This document shows, piece after piece, positions 54,301 to 58,300 of a stretch of DNA of 64,000 bases. The notes under the pieces are model-generated. The model did no database searches, was not told the DNA's origin, and saw only the letters and a program-made list of their open reading frames with translations. Source of the DNA: JAAXVQ01 sp964604705 (GTDB taxonomy: Bacteria > Oederibacteriota > JAAXVQ01); the NCBI GenBank assembly GCA_964604705.1, contig CAZSAP010000002.1:248001-312000 (forward strand), given 5' to 3'. How positions within the stretch are numbered: position 1 is the first letter of the stretch; each line of letters opens with the position of its first letter. A program made the translations under genes and the position numbers.

Positions 54301-54988
54301 AATAGGTCTCCAGGGTTATCAGTTCAACATCGTATTGTTCGCGAAAGTGATCGAGCTTGGCCAACTGTGTGGAGTAAAGCGGAACTTTAAGTTTCTCCAA
54401 AAGCGTCTTCAAATCCTCGCAATGCCCTTGGGTTTCTTCCTTTAGGAACTTCATCAGGGTTTCTTTGTTTTGATCGTACAGGGCCTGACTCTCAATGCCT
54501 TCCAACATCAGCGGTTTTTGACCGGTGGCGGCAAGATATTCCGCTCCGGTGATACGTCCGCGCTTTAAGAAATATTGTCCCACATTGGTTTTAACAGACT
54601 CTCTGGGGAACTTCGCCAACTTATCCACGCTGACGGTCGCACTTTCGCCCTCGACACCAATGAGTTGAATGCCGTTTTCCTTGGACAGTGTGCCCAACAA
54701 AGCAGCAATGTTGCTCTGCACTTCATAATTGCAATGCAAGTCATGTACGTAGACAATGACTTTATTGCTCTTGCCTTGGTAGCTGCTTACCACCCGGCCA
54801 AGTTCAGGCGAGACATTTACACTCGCCCCGTTGGCCTTGACGGGTACCGTGTTTTGCAGCTTGGCCGGGTTGGCCGGGTAGGTGGTCGCTTCAAAGGCAA
54901 ACGCCATGTAAGGAAAAACAAACGAAACCATAACAAAAACTGCAATGGTCTTGGACCATATCCGCCAAAGTGGGGATCGCCAATTCAT
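36323..54988 (-). CDS. GP2: giant multidomain envelope protein with serial zinc-protease, kinase and nucleotide-kinase-like domains
   Basis: About 6221 aa from the ATG at 54988 (GGAGG four bases upstream, start directly before the signal/anchor); an ATG at 55057 adds 23 residues. Approximate order: anchor 1-32; HDLHCN/GGFHH domain shared with GP1, 40-420; membrane helices 620-744; lipobox-like ASISC at 1671; HEAAH 1822; HEISH 2168; HETFH 2316; HEAVE 2617; kinase-like domain 2742-2933; lipobox-like TLASC 3170; HENLH 3342; HEFIE 3660; membrane helices 3695-3750; cytidylate-kinase-like 3755-4012 joined to a GGDEF-like segment to about 4197; second kinase-like domain 4788-4930; HEGGH 5257; amidoligase-like 5420-5647; HEIGH 5908; last membrane helices about 6045-6080; C-terminal domain ending LDSAA. 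No frameshift is seen. Overall role unknown; a cell-envelope location is inferred from the anchor and membrane segments. Confidence 0.85.
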   Translation of the reverse strand: MNWRSPLWRIWSKTIAVFVMVSFVFPYMAFAFEATTYPANPAKLQNTVPVKANGASVNVSPELGRVVSSYQGKSNKVIVYVHDLHCNYEVQSNIAALLGTLSKENGIQLIGVEGESATVSVDKLAKFPRESVKTNVGQYFLKRGRITGAEYLAATGQKPLMLEGIESQALYDQNKETLMKFLKEETQGHCEDLKTLLEKLKVPLYSTQLAKLDHFREQYDVELITLETYCNFLLEQAKEQGVSLGGFPVLNLYAATHKLPVSTDSDYDKLLSDASDLDRGIRERLYTSQDQRLLDHYLFLLRIMSNMLTISATAKDLDYYRTHKSEFSVTKLVGFLDNLCYRNAVSSDLDPGVVKLDEYLVLAANFYDVADQRSDAFVENILSQMDKHKQNAAVLITGGFHHFGVENAFKKRGISFITVKPRITRTYDENPYFSLLRNKRVPAEELLAQKENLFAPRSAFNDMVFLKYMTSVLNIDLLRELMDKSHDSQDFQAAYLDALKQYTPGANDTMFDFDQMQSNLQQKIYAFPVKGANYSVVLRPSKVAGDTSAYQKFIKAKEELGNGYEFEIVETATLQANRGKILGIEDKAQARSGILASVQAGLKSVSEFGTRVRESLTSVHPGYLAGAIAGIVIAFVAAPFVTLPLAAFSATQVVLVGAFLLAGFLLLSNAKTPEWAKAAAGMSLGLVGATLFQQLGPWVMNASVSTASAMQTASLAPSANSGWLGMLGGFFLPVLGVVSSSVGTSENGRGVNAMPEDDLIAKAIAFSQQTIGFGRPEFEGSTFRTTVETVVGRLKELTASDQGNIARVRFVLEQGLKDPQLLALFSVIWHQTPLTTLNAEGITEPDQAKSPEEKVLEFARDLAQGEQLAKYLNQGRKVPANLLANGNSYLAQLINTVGVSAVTTAQEKVAPAEAVKQTQEQLRSEPLASVIGANLAQALGKANAASPLANEWPVLELGQNQNLAQAAEAALRSGRSPKDLVAVRVADTSAGSNAINYMVLVDTVEKFASMNKTAVELSQDDLLANFQAGVNLNVDPVAQSVFLHTIGVDAKLQGQKLGSETIEQMATLVNQLLPNATFSTRAINYRLASAVMKKFNADLDWDQTQNSGFLDLVNWTLMKLQVIQPRQTLTAQELKAALQQAKAKEGQSAVSDAAYLMDRVKTLAASVAADPQAMAQLKQIGRKSVSGSSKVNVDVSTGDPVADVFNLVIKTMMLKGQVPTVTAAVADASATKGKTLALGAEVDSLHPERLLALSIFKNQTAALRKLAAAHGVKLSVDGPVFSSVLGFHPEDAQMLETYKKAVDVARAVGVSGIVVNETLSADVKKALDAYAEAQKGEAQVALKQPIEQVEETTSVQPGTWAMGDQSVSPAYTVQGASAVFNNAWAQKATPVHQVNLKQLPIGTEIHYQIADGHWDYSLRVEADNKVSIWLGGDQGRILADIDSIQQMDVERATPVKGILDDTQTIAMPYFYQTPWSAEGLRSLVRVEKGHTFNAVPQKMQVLLPEGQTASPEAMTRLTDEEMSEIRTQQQAPVSAAEQMEMLALPLFVQSRHLNENPPEIIQQSKDAIRAKGKELKLSVEAVEKLLAQDWSAKSWADIKALIAEAANVQSRGSITALGNQPADTLGKSQRQVTFNPLKVLVRGLSGVWTVIKRYISLGLIAIVLSSASISCSEDLLGPEQALVWSPKSYEQVRQEYPKMLDEAMVGYTQAFRSYPASQALFTPTEFRQMIMDGFDRLAQKDPRVIKLYFQAMDKIQFATDLQSGAFKPVNGQAVMFLNPEFYNPASLDGGIGAIFKLDNQRTPTKEELREMIVADMAAMPAHEAAHAYQAKRGVLDGEALWNISTVLDGTLEAQRIPENAFSYNERNGRMEAEANLVSTHVSGDARWQWTATHLADRDESGQAFNGVLSAMWNDRNWDSVRGDVYTGLKALDEKLATLGVSSLEYASLKSEGNGKYTLSFYRDNQLGKVEVAFGIPAEQAPADALFSLPTKMGTNIVVTRQISGQTLAPQGAKGAVVDLAQIQAKSKSLSEAAPSIRAKVEKVLGTSGIAVQADGKGVVDTATLLGKVNAALDAVAREKDALETKARRTADEVETLKQHGEAVKQLEQLKQQLSVPGVRSINLRISEGMDPRLHGLAVVDGETVYLNANQIDKFSESDRTKLTKLVMHEISHVVATGIDRQGEIGAYILGRLGAGYQMGIRDVVKEVAKVDAGIKAITVSDISGSSMKLAAAGAAAKGLAFTPAEVAQVKKAFQERNIISIRTDGTRETGKAFYEPQKLNIYINTFSPDSVARVMQAKGISKVEAVIALAEGVYQHETFHRRVKTGDRQNKFFNNQMLFGLFQSVQNAADSKLQELASIVETVVGNLYGYPRTEVDEKGIPVLFEEAVANYIEVATAIKAGDSGSYNRDKIFVLAMNQLLAQLKARLKDPQLGAFIDKVTQMAGTQSDYQKPVQIDFTELSSYLNAYRNGNAPKTFDQTATGKALSAYFGLGTAVAAKGKKVQASKDLRAARTETFAEVDQRSAGSLVQPSTTYQQMLQKHMNGIRASLQHSITDAALRARAEQELANLVSGKTALAVRTVAAIEGGIAVQNLSAGKLDVIMEAQMPQGLRESTFVHEAVEAVLQQLGVQRAHAIAFVTEQAVFPESMALKLQDINQSHYDASHLAELAKDENLQAELVAIDQQTGVNPYVKDQQKANAQRVADAAKQQIQLIQTGQAKGNTQAYTDRNGKTMEIPVVAYADLPVGKRLNHGSYSNVYTAEFNGKQVAFLARKAMDPQAGGDFQLPTMNAQEIQNFNDTILETYANYQTYAGLTYQNHPVAPEIYAVVKNENGQVIGYLSELLPGKELSELTVVGALSEAQLESALTQLKDQLLLLHSKGLRHGDVRGENTLVRVNSDGSVVARYIDFWEANGNWSEAEDMELYNRMEGVARWEIQPENVAQTLAQRKAQKDKERNQKFLNEHRKGIETLNDAFYSFREALQDNNLDAADEVLGQMRRVVRVGTKETRLWTLDDFKELQGALAKALPEFLAQINTLVGAQAPVAVIEAQKNYVDQLNKLNEEWSAFFGVPLVQTKATEAVASVEQSAQVQTAVRAGEQNPAEQGLVEQNLPAAVEATTPVQQVAASIGNLNDQPVPEGSTNPVISTMNAITSKLSMTVLGIFAAVTLASCPQSLKKDRGVPTLAPKAELLVKQEAEKRTVQVGLIRDGVSSTRTFDVPESAGTREILSQAVVQIPNGTMLQLVLKKSPEDLKALERGRTMAINNVRATLAKTTELGLSAKSVKALNRLLPILENTPVDQINIVSNIALEGQAPNAMVDEKGRVFLAAELINNEEWLAGSLVHENLHPIIDNIYQIPRGDYQGYWSSETKVVDLTVSVMGPMVDAAVVGNETDGYKLMLTTIDLKLKANDPHIQQAVIKRVAEELKKLQGKSGQTKLKQFLENLKDGDPQKLEPYVTPLIDAIQKAVKESEGQRGFYGNKTEAALTGILQAFFATNEDVRAQVAALAAQNGIVIGVGVQLSREAVRFAMNNLTAYQMKAFYDFFGKKGSIKSVRDSQNYLTRGFKNLRTSLRGTMYEAQATKARKLLDRMRSGEAVPVKVEGQVRTISGIEIRRINAKDASQLSPEVAQHVNAIGAFFSMEGNIGVINVMNNVDLEEAAIHEFIEAVAGEDHETVTKMQEFAKYSLGTMSVSRSFWRQFAWPTRIVATIGAAAGMLAVGVTVGFWIGLGVVSAGVIAALVGGVFLMIWGLVNFGRNKFVITIDGPDASGKKEIAQVLSRYYRYPYVEAGTYYRTFAQILKESGWNRQQLLDLSKDLDNPKNRDIFEKVIVAKLKGVDLDMAFDRRAVDKSMRVYAQGKEMGGRKELTDVVMPSPDMNADQRAAYLETEAMASALGKFAGIEEIVNAQIQKLAKQRNIIVVGQTMGSTLFRKTGQLKFYVTNDDYRARAEKFHHRHFFSDAEIKAAAQALQKRDESDGARARNPLKPVAGAVVLNTGDFDLFEIIDKAKENINIRSNIFVRMYQAARNWSQPLRVLSRAEGEVARMEALEKGAWQGLGDVDNLSLNNHFYGKNMADFIIQDVLDSMIRTVKSTEVRRILFYYRVQKVRELARAVLNVSEWKLIPKIFMQLRDNQIKIIRQGGDEIITLVPGHLPEEAVTDIQNMIRSEVSLHMTDAMSFDVRNLQPAQLGDLKAAIDRINKDFGDKKLVRLAVDAFGPHLYVNVGRNDLAGKFEKEMKATGATLAEDQKTGRLIVSIIQKRLREAKLEAATLDLLDIAKITSPEEQKATDKEGLQYLKDGRNLRVTMTIGAILGSAVVQEKFRQKLDSASEEEARALLDAWSKDPQSSGKIKIEEGVAPKANLEGAFKDVIKTQRLGVAIPMLQESTAELSNVLVEASGAIIHGLKQSIGKNNVEVRSVATNIVPIKDNNFSHSLIGESVQKELASRTEEYNKLRRDENGYARETDENGNMLFDALVPWQYSAYGLEFFAREHIKNANKYNRMVPKVMVGRAPPSAGPDKINLLVFGKDKTHLIEVEGQYFGPFVTQVTENIAAALAKERGLTLEAAKRDTAFMAEVNEKAAALVVGQLEDENLPLLKFKAINDYISYGAGDEMIAMPHLYVKDVVDALQQGRVEEALPRFLDRLEAKINNPQNQNTAKVRLAAVYSSVSTADVMTKGIEQLQQEVQIAGMARTPADGRIVPFQAKHVSIAREVLLGKARTKLLDLFKNPSAHAKVEAEIRARQAQGNTSWFSRLATRVGLVKAKATEEGYLKPAVEPGQEQAFMAKRFGREYSSLEEQFAALQAMYAVDPVHIAKPIRLEYDEQGKLKGYRMERIDGVTLLQYMDETGKALPEAMRNEIREVVTRLHEAGLVHGDLNATNIMVSRDGKSFKLIDPIGYKQGLQEFGEYSEMALTEAMKEDLKSLDFTFSLRSDDLAAQTVLENTLIRKLPADMPSTPLGRLMERWKNMGQKGLSIGESLQANQASVAMLPGVARMTARLGAPMQHGIVAAIWSGLVSFVSAGALVWQAVSLSVGSFLRRVVVDDTLRMLGHDPSLRMQEFMKAAMTMSQAANTKLTPEELMDEVTLVQAGERVIDKAALDAKSKTLDVQSEQGKALYAILKGAGLEVRSDGKFGISAERIHEAILATQARLADEYTQTEKRRDALSRIASQKATVEELNATLEVNQTAQKLLKSLGESLGARLSDAYDIRITSALVRQSGLAFRGTESAPATVYVSQKKIEKALAKNDRAQLVRLFMHEGGHMLGLPGTAEGEAMAGILSRVLAGYQLSGADIMNEVSKIEKGHRLLLGDGPWAAQGGNVKERYQDAQAIYEFLSATPEKKQAMRADPKLGPRLEGFIRSMATMAAMNKDFSMGTDAEIADSSKMSPAAARAAMKAIADAYTKRGNTVEYKAIDPWRGYPEYYKVVAGPDEGAELYIDGVRNITLDEYAKEGHADIWGNVEGITPLLPVNAGLAKVGNWISGLAQYMNAVIKSTGQTVGPHFHIGSAKPIENAGKMRMAWTEIEGYVLPMVASILDDVTPAIPLLHDRSNPANFASNEEESMGAFGRFISWGRGQDGTEAEHEKFFNVMVKSDGHMEFRMRYPITDPEVMLKLFVLFSAVYNYMESRSKDNGLARRWDPMPFAAYYAQGVNRNQNINDLGEFLTVMNLIISKRNGDSKPFFDKQKMTEFYTKQFLPVVDKVASRPEAMSQFSLDPDILNPGVSYADIKEYMKELASDLGMDPEFAAQGAVRAAGEMLDTDAIARTARLLGEAKPSVQDSIGKVLKMAGMEINAEGKAVFRAEGLNSQLQRALTTLEQERAALEKKAVKSLSDQATLAKYDEARALLESLAATLGQQGTKTFDIYLSQSMDPKLHGLAVVSGNKLFLNSWQVNKLSENNRSFKLMKLLMHEIGHIGGVQATATGEAQAAVLARIASGATMSISDITREVEKTDGRLVLNATESQAATDLAAVGAAQALAFSPEGMLMPLGGAETRLPLSQRVQSVMAAVNQSLPLQMLKKAISLPSGAGFLFRQFGLTGSLRGASAFLVSVVLIAWAGVTAFAAQTGINLILPMVVVGMATLLPTRYLTFRFQAIARSQAVKDALESPAIQTALERLGADAQLNPMVVTTVARELLKTLERVADDPQVADEVLKALAALSDIPGIDATTVRVQLADGMHTYAIPTEVLTRPSLLNRLMILPVVDQDQRPVERKQNSLTLDSAA
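37124..37681 (-). repeat. Intragenic zincin module, copy 3 (GP2)
   Basis: Encodes about residues 5770-5955: VLKMAGMEINAEGK, a coiled segment, then FDIYLSQSMDPKLHGLAVV, FLNSWQVNKLSE, and LLMHEIGH followed nine residues later by GE. It shares order and spacing with copies at 39089-39676 and 48344-48901. The HExxH-x10-E arrangement is preserved, which suggests a working zinc site. Confidence 0.75.
38050..38730 (-). other. Amidoligase-like segment within GP2
   Basis: Residues about 5420-5647 contain ADIWGNVEGITPLLPV, VGPHFHIGSAKP, and later GHMEFRMRYPITDPEV. The order of an acidic strand, an HxH-type motif and an EFR motif resembles the putative amidoligase/glutamate-cysteine ligase type 2 fold. 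Similarity is by motif only and could be superficial. Confidence 0.35.
39089..39676 (-). repeat. Intragenic zincin module, copy 2 (GP2)
   Basis: Encodes about residues 5105-5300: ILKGAGLEVRSDGK, a helical stretch, YDIRITSALVRQSGLAF, VYVSQKKIEKALAKNDR and LFMHEGGH followed nine residues later by GE, then SGADIMNEVSKIEKG. It corresponds segment by segment to copies 1 and 3 but is the most divergent in its middle (no DPxLHGLAVV). Confidence 0.75.
40200..40625 (-). other. Second protein-kinase-like domain within GP2
   Basis: Residues about 4788-4930: MERIDGVTLLQYMDETG (hinge-like), then LHEAGLVHGDLNATNIMV and FKLIDPIGY. HGDLxxxNI is the catalytic loop of Ser/Thr and aminoglycoside-type kinases, and IDPIG replaces DFG with the metal-binding Asp retained. 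The N-lobe is short or missing, so activity is uncertain. Confidence 0.6.
42400..43725 (-). other. Cytidylate-kinase-like domain with appended GGDEF-like segment in GP2
   Basis: Residues 3755-4012 follow the CMP-kinase order: VITIDGPDASGKKE (Walker A), YVEAGTYYRTFA, IIVVGQTMGSTLF, and RDESDGARARNPLKP with VLNTGDFDLFEI. The usual GRDxGT is GQTMGS, so substrate-binding Arg and Asp are lost. Next, GLGDVDNLSLNN with YGKNMAD at about 4057 and IIRQGGDEIITLVPG at about 4139 resemble the two halves of a diguanylate cyclase site, about 40 residues further apart than normal. Confidence 0.6.
46190..46765 (-). other. First protein-kinase-like domain within GP2
   Basis: Residues about 2742-2933: a glycine-loop-like LNHGSYSNVYTAEFNGK with a following AFLARK, SELLPGKELSEL as hinge region, LHSKGLRHGDVRGENTLV as catalytic loop (Asp and Asn kept), and ARYIDFWEA in place of DFG. 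It resembles a bacterial protein-kinase or RIO/APH-type fold with both catalytic acids present. Confidence 0.65.
48344..48901 (-). repeat. Intragenic zincin module, copy 1 (GP2)
   Basis: Encodes about residues 2030-2215: VEKVLGTSGIAVQADGKG, a coiled coil, INLRISEGMDPRLHGLAVV, VYLNANQIDKFSESD, and LVMHEISH followed nine residues later by GE, then MGIRDVVKEVAKVD. It is closest to copy 3, which shares DPxLHGLAVV and the LNxxQ(I/V)xK(F/L)SE pattern. Confidence 0.75.
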
Positions 54989-55175
54989 AAGGCCTCCAAA
55001 AATATTTTTACTGGATTGAATGCACGTAGTATCGGTAAGTTTTTTCCAACGGATCATGGGAACAGCTCCCTTCAGAAATAAACCCGTCTAAAAAAAGACA
55101 AAATCATACTTCAGCATTTTATACATGACAAAATGCCTATCTCCATAGTCGTGACTCTCCGACTAGTTAATGAAA

Positions 55176-55204
55176 AGTATAGCATACGGTCAAATCGAAA
55201 GCAA
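55176..55204 (-). promoter_or_regulatory. Extended -10 sigma-70 promoter of GP2
   Basis: Minus-strand TTGCTT, 17-base spacer ending ATGC, then TATACT. The start near 55169 gives a leader of about 180 bases (to 54988). The leader contains a small 7-bp hairpin (55114-55136, GCATTTT with AAAATGC). The rest of this 352-base gap is AT-rich with no gene. Confidence 0.7.
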
Positions 55205-55276
55205 ATGCTTGAAAATTATACACTCACATTTTTACCCTTATTTTAAAACGGTTTTCAGGCAAATTCCGAAAAATCA

Positions 55277-55316
55277 TAAAAAAAGGGCCCGATCAACTAA
55301 TTGACCGGGCCCTGAT
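55277..55316 (-). terminator. Rho-independent terminator after GP3
   Basis: Minus-strand stem AGGGCCCGGTCAA / TTGATCGGGCCCT (one G-T) with a TTAG loop and TTTTTTTAT directly after. It lies about 25 bases past the GP3 stop, so GP3 and GP2 are separate transcripts. Confidence 0.9.
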
Positions 55317-55340
55317 TACTTTCTATTGTTTATTACGTCT

Positions 55341-58300
55341 TTAAGCAGCGCTGTCCGACGTCTTCAACTTCATAGGCTTATCTTGCTGCCATTGCATCGG
55401 GATATTCATACTTACACCTTGACGATTCAACCGTTCCACAACCTTCCGGAACTTCTGGTTGGTTAAAAGCACCGTTGAGGGCTGTACTGTAGGCGTCAGC
55501 TGGATGGCAAGCTGTCCATCCAAATTATGGGTACGTAATACTTCCCCGATCACATTAAAATGCAAGACTTGTAAAACCTTAACCACTTCGCCGGTCTTCT
55601 CAATTTTATCCATCTCAGTGGAGTTGGATTCAACCGCTCGGCTTAGGTAGTTCAGTGCCAAGCATACTGCCCGATCCCGACTTTCTTGCGAAATGACATT
55701 CTTGGATCCTGGTACCCGTAAACCATAAATCGCATTTTGGAATTCCGGTGTCTGCAATAGCTCCTTCACCAAAGCTTCAGAGAATCCTGCTTGCGCTAGT
55801 TTGGCCAACACGTACGAAGAAGGATTTGATTTCCAGGCGATCTGATCGGCCTGCCTGAACACCACAACGCCGCCAACCAAAACGGCCGCACCTATAGCCG
55901 CAACCCCCAATCCTACGGCTCCTGCCACAACACCTGCGGCCAAGGCAAACACCGTTGCACCTACAGCCAAACCTGTCGCGCCGGCCCCGGCCAATTTCCA
56001 TGCCACACTCCGACTCTCAAACAAAGGCTGATATTTGAGTTTGGCCTCGGAAACAAACATTCCCACGACCTTCATCCCAAAAGGCACATCCATCATGGCG
56101 CGATAGTCTGCCCGGCTGATACCAAACCTTAGTTGGAATTCCTCTTCCTTGGCAGCGACCATGGCCATGCGAATGCCAGGATCTGATGATTTAAGTATCT
56201 CTTGAATCTCGCTTTCTGAAACACGCATTACCTGGTTGGCATCTCGTTCCATGCTTTGGATGGCTTCCGACAAATCCACTAAATCCGATTCTGTGAATCG
56301 TGACGAAAACAACGAAGCAACCTTATCGTATGCTGCTTGCAGTTTTTGTCGTTCAACCGGATTGGTCAAGGTTGTAAGCATCGCCTCAAGTTCGGAACCG
56401 TTTAAGATAAAGTTTTTGATGAATTCCGCTGTCCACAACTCTTTGTGTGTTTTCACATCACCATCACGGAACATCGGCAGGAAACCAAGTTCCTTAACCA
56501 ACGGAGCCAAATCTTTAGCCGCTTCCGATTGAGCCATCTTCATCGTGGCTTGGTTCATCATGCTTTGCACAAACTGATGCGTGGCAAAAAAACCGGTGGC
56601 CGCCCGTGGTACAAACAAGCCGCCGTTCATATGCGTCACATCCGCCAAATTCACGCTGGCAAACAGCTGATTTAGCGAAAGCGGACCCTTTTCGAGCAAG
56701 CTCAAAACTGCAGCGGCCAAATGCATGTGCCCGTAGTAACGTGCATCCATGCCTGCGTTCAATTCAACTCCGCGTTCATTCAGCAGCAGGCTCAAGGTTT
56801 CAACCGCTTGCTGATTGTCCGTGCTGACTCCCATGGTTTGTTTCCATTCCTTTACCAAGGACCTTGTTGCGGTGATCGGGCTTTCGGAAAGACCTTGTTC
56901 TACCTCTGCATGCACTGCCACTTGAGCCTGGGTCGCAGCCGAAGTCGTAAGTGTGGAAACCATAGCCGTGGGTGTGTTCAGCTTCTGAGCAATGCCTGCC
57001 GCCCATTGTGTGGACAGTTCTGCGGCCGTCACCCCTCGCGCGAGTCCCAACGACACTACCGCCGCGGCCAGTAACCCGGAAAGAACCGTTGCCGGGCGTG
57101 CCAAACGCTGCCCCCAAGTCTGGGCCGCCCATTGACCCAGGGTCTGCCCCGGAGTTTGCAACGCGTTTGATACGGACTGTGATGCATTTAAGCGCGCCGT
57201 GGATAAATCATAGCGCTGGGCTAAATCCTGAGCCGCAGCCTGCAACGTTGCCAGATTGGCCTGCGCCTGCTTGGGCGTCAGCAGTTGATCATGGAAAATC
57301 ACCGTTGCGGCATTGGACTGCAGGCTCAACTGCGCTATATCTTGCTGCATGTTGCGATACAGTGTTTCTGCCTGACTGGGTTGACGCCACTGCAAGAACA
57401 TATGCCCCAGGGAAGACTGCGACTGGCCCCAACGCTGGTAGAAATTCCAGTCTGCGCCAAAAGAACGCACCAAGCCCATGGTCGACCAGGTACTGCCAAA
57501 CGTCTCGTATTGCTTCTGCATGGCTTGAACTTCGTTGGGATGACTCTTGGCCCAATCTGCATCGTTTAGAGCCGACCCAACCACCGTTGTAAACCAAGTG
57601 TTCTGAGTCGCCGGCTGTGCTTGCAAATTGGCCACTTCATCGGCATGCGATTCCATCCATTGCGCCACTGTACTGGTTCGCTGTGACTGTGAAATCACAT
57701 CCTGGCGAATGGGCAATGCCCGCATGATCTCCACCGACTGCCGATCGCTGCGTAACAAGGCACCACCGATCAACGGTAATTGACGCAAGAAGGTGCCCAC
57801 CTTGCCTTGCCCCATACTTAATACTGATTCCGTTATCTTGGTGTCCACATTGCCTGGAGTAAACCGAACTCGTTCGGCCGTAGGTACCATACCTGCTTCC
57901 ACCGCTTCCACCACGTTCGGCATGGTTCCGATGTTGGGTGTTTGCACAGAGCCGGTTTGGAGTGCATTATTTTGCATGGACGCTTGCTGCAAGATCGTGC
58001 CTTGGAGCGTCCGCAGAGCATCTTCATAAGTGTTGGCCAGTGCAATCCGTGCCGTGGCTTCGTCTGTATGCAGAATGCCAGCAGCTGCAGCCGGGGACAA
58101 CCCTTGGCGTCCGCCCAACTGTCCATGGCTCTGTTGCCAAGCTTCCTTGAAAGTCTTGGCGGTTTCCGGTGAAAGTTTCACTCCATTTTGTACAGTTTCA
58201 GGCTTGGCCACTTCTGCCATGATACGGCTGGTCTGATTCCGCAACACTCCGATCCCAGCGCCACCTGTATCCTTCGAAAGTACGCCTTCCATGAGTTTAA

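Noticed and set aside
54989..55057. ATG at 55057 as the start of GP2
   Set aside because: Possible (GGGAG lies nine bases upstream), but the shorter start gives a signal/anchor like that of GP1 and a GGAGG site; kept only as an alternative.
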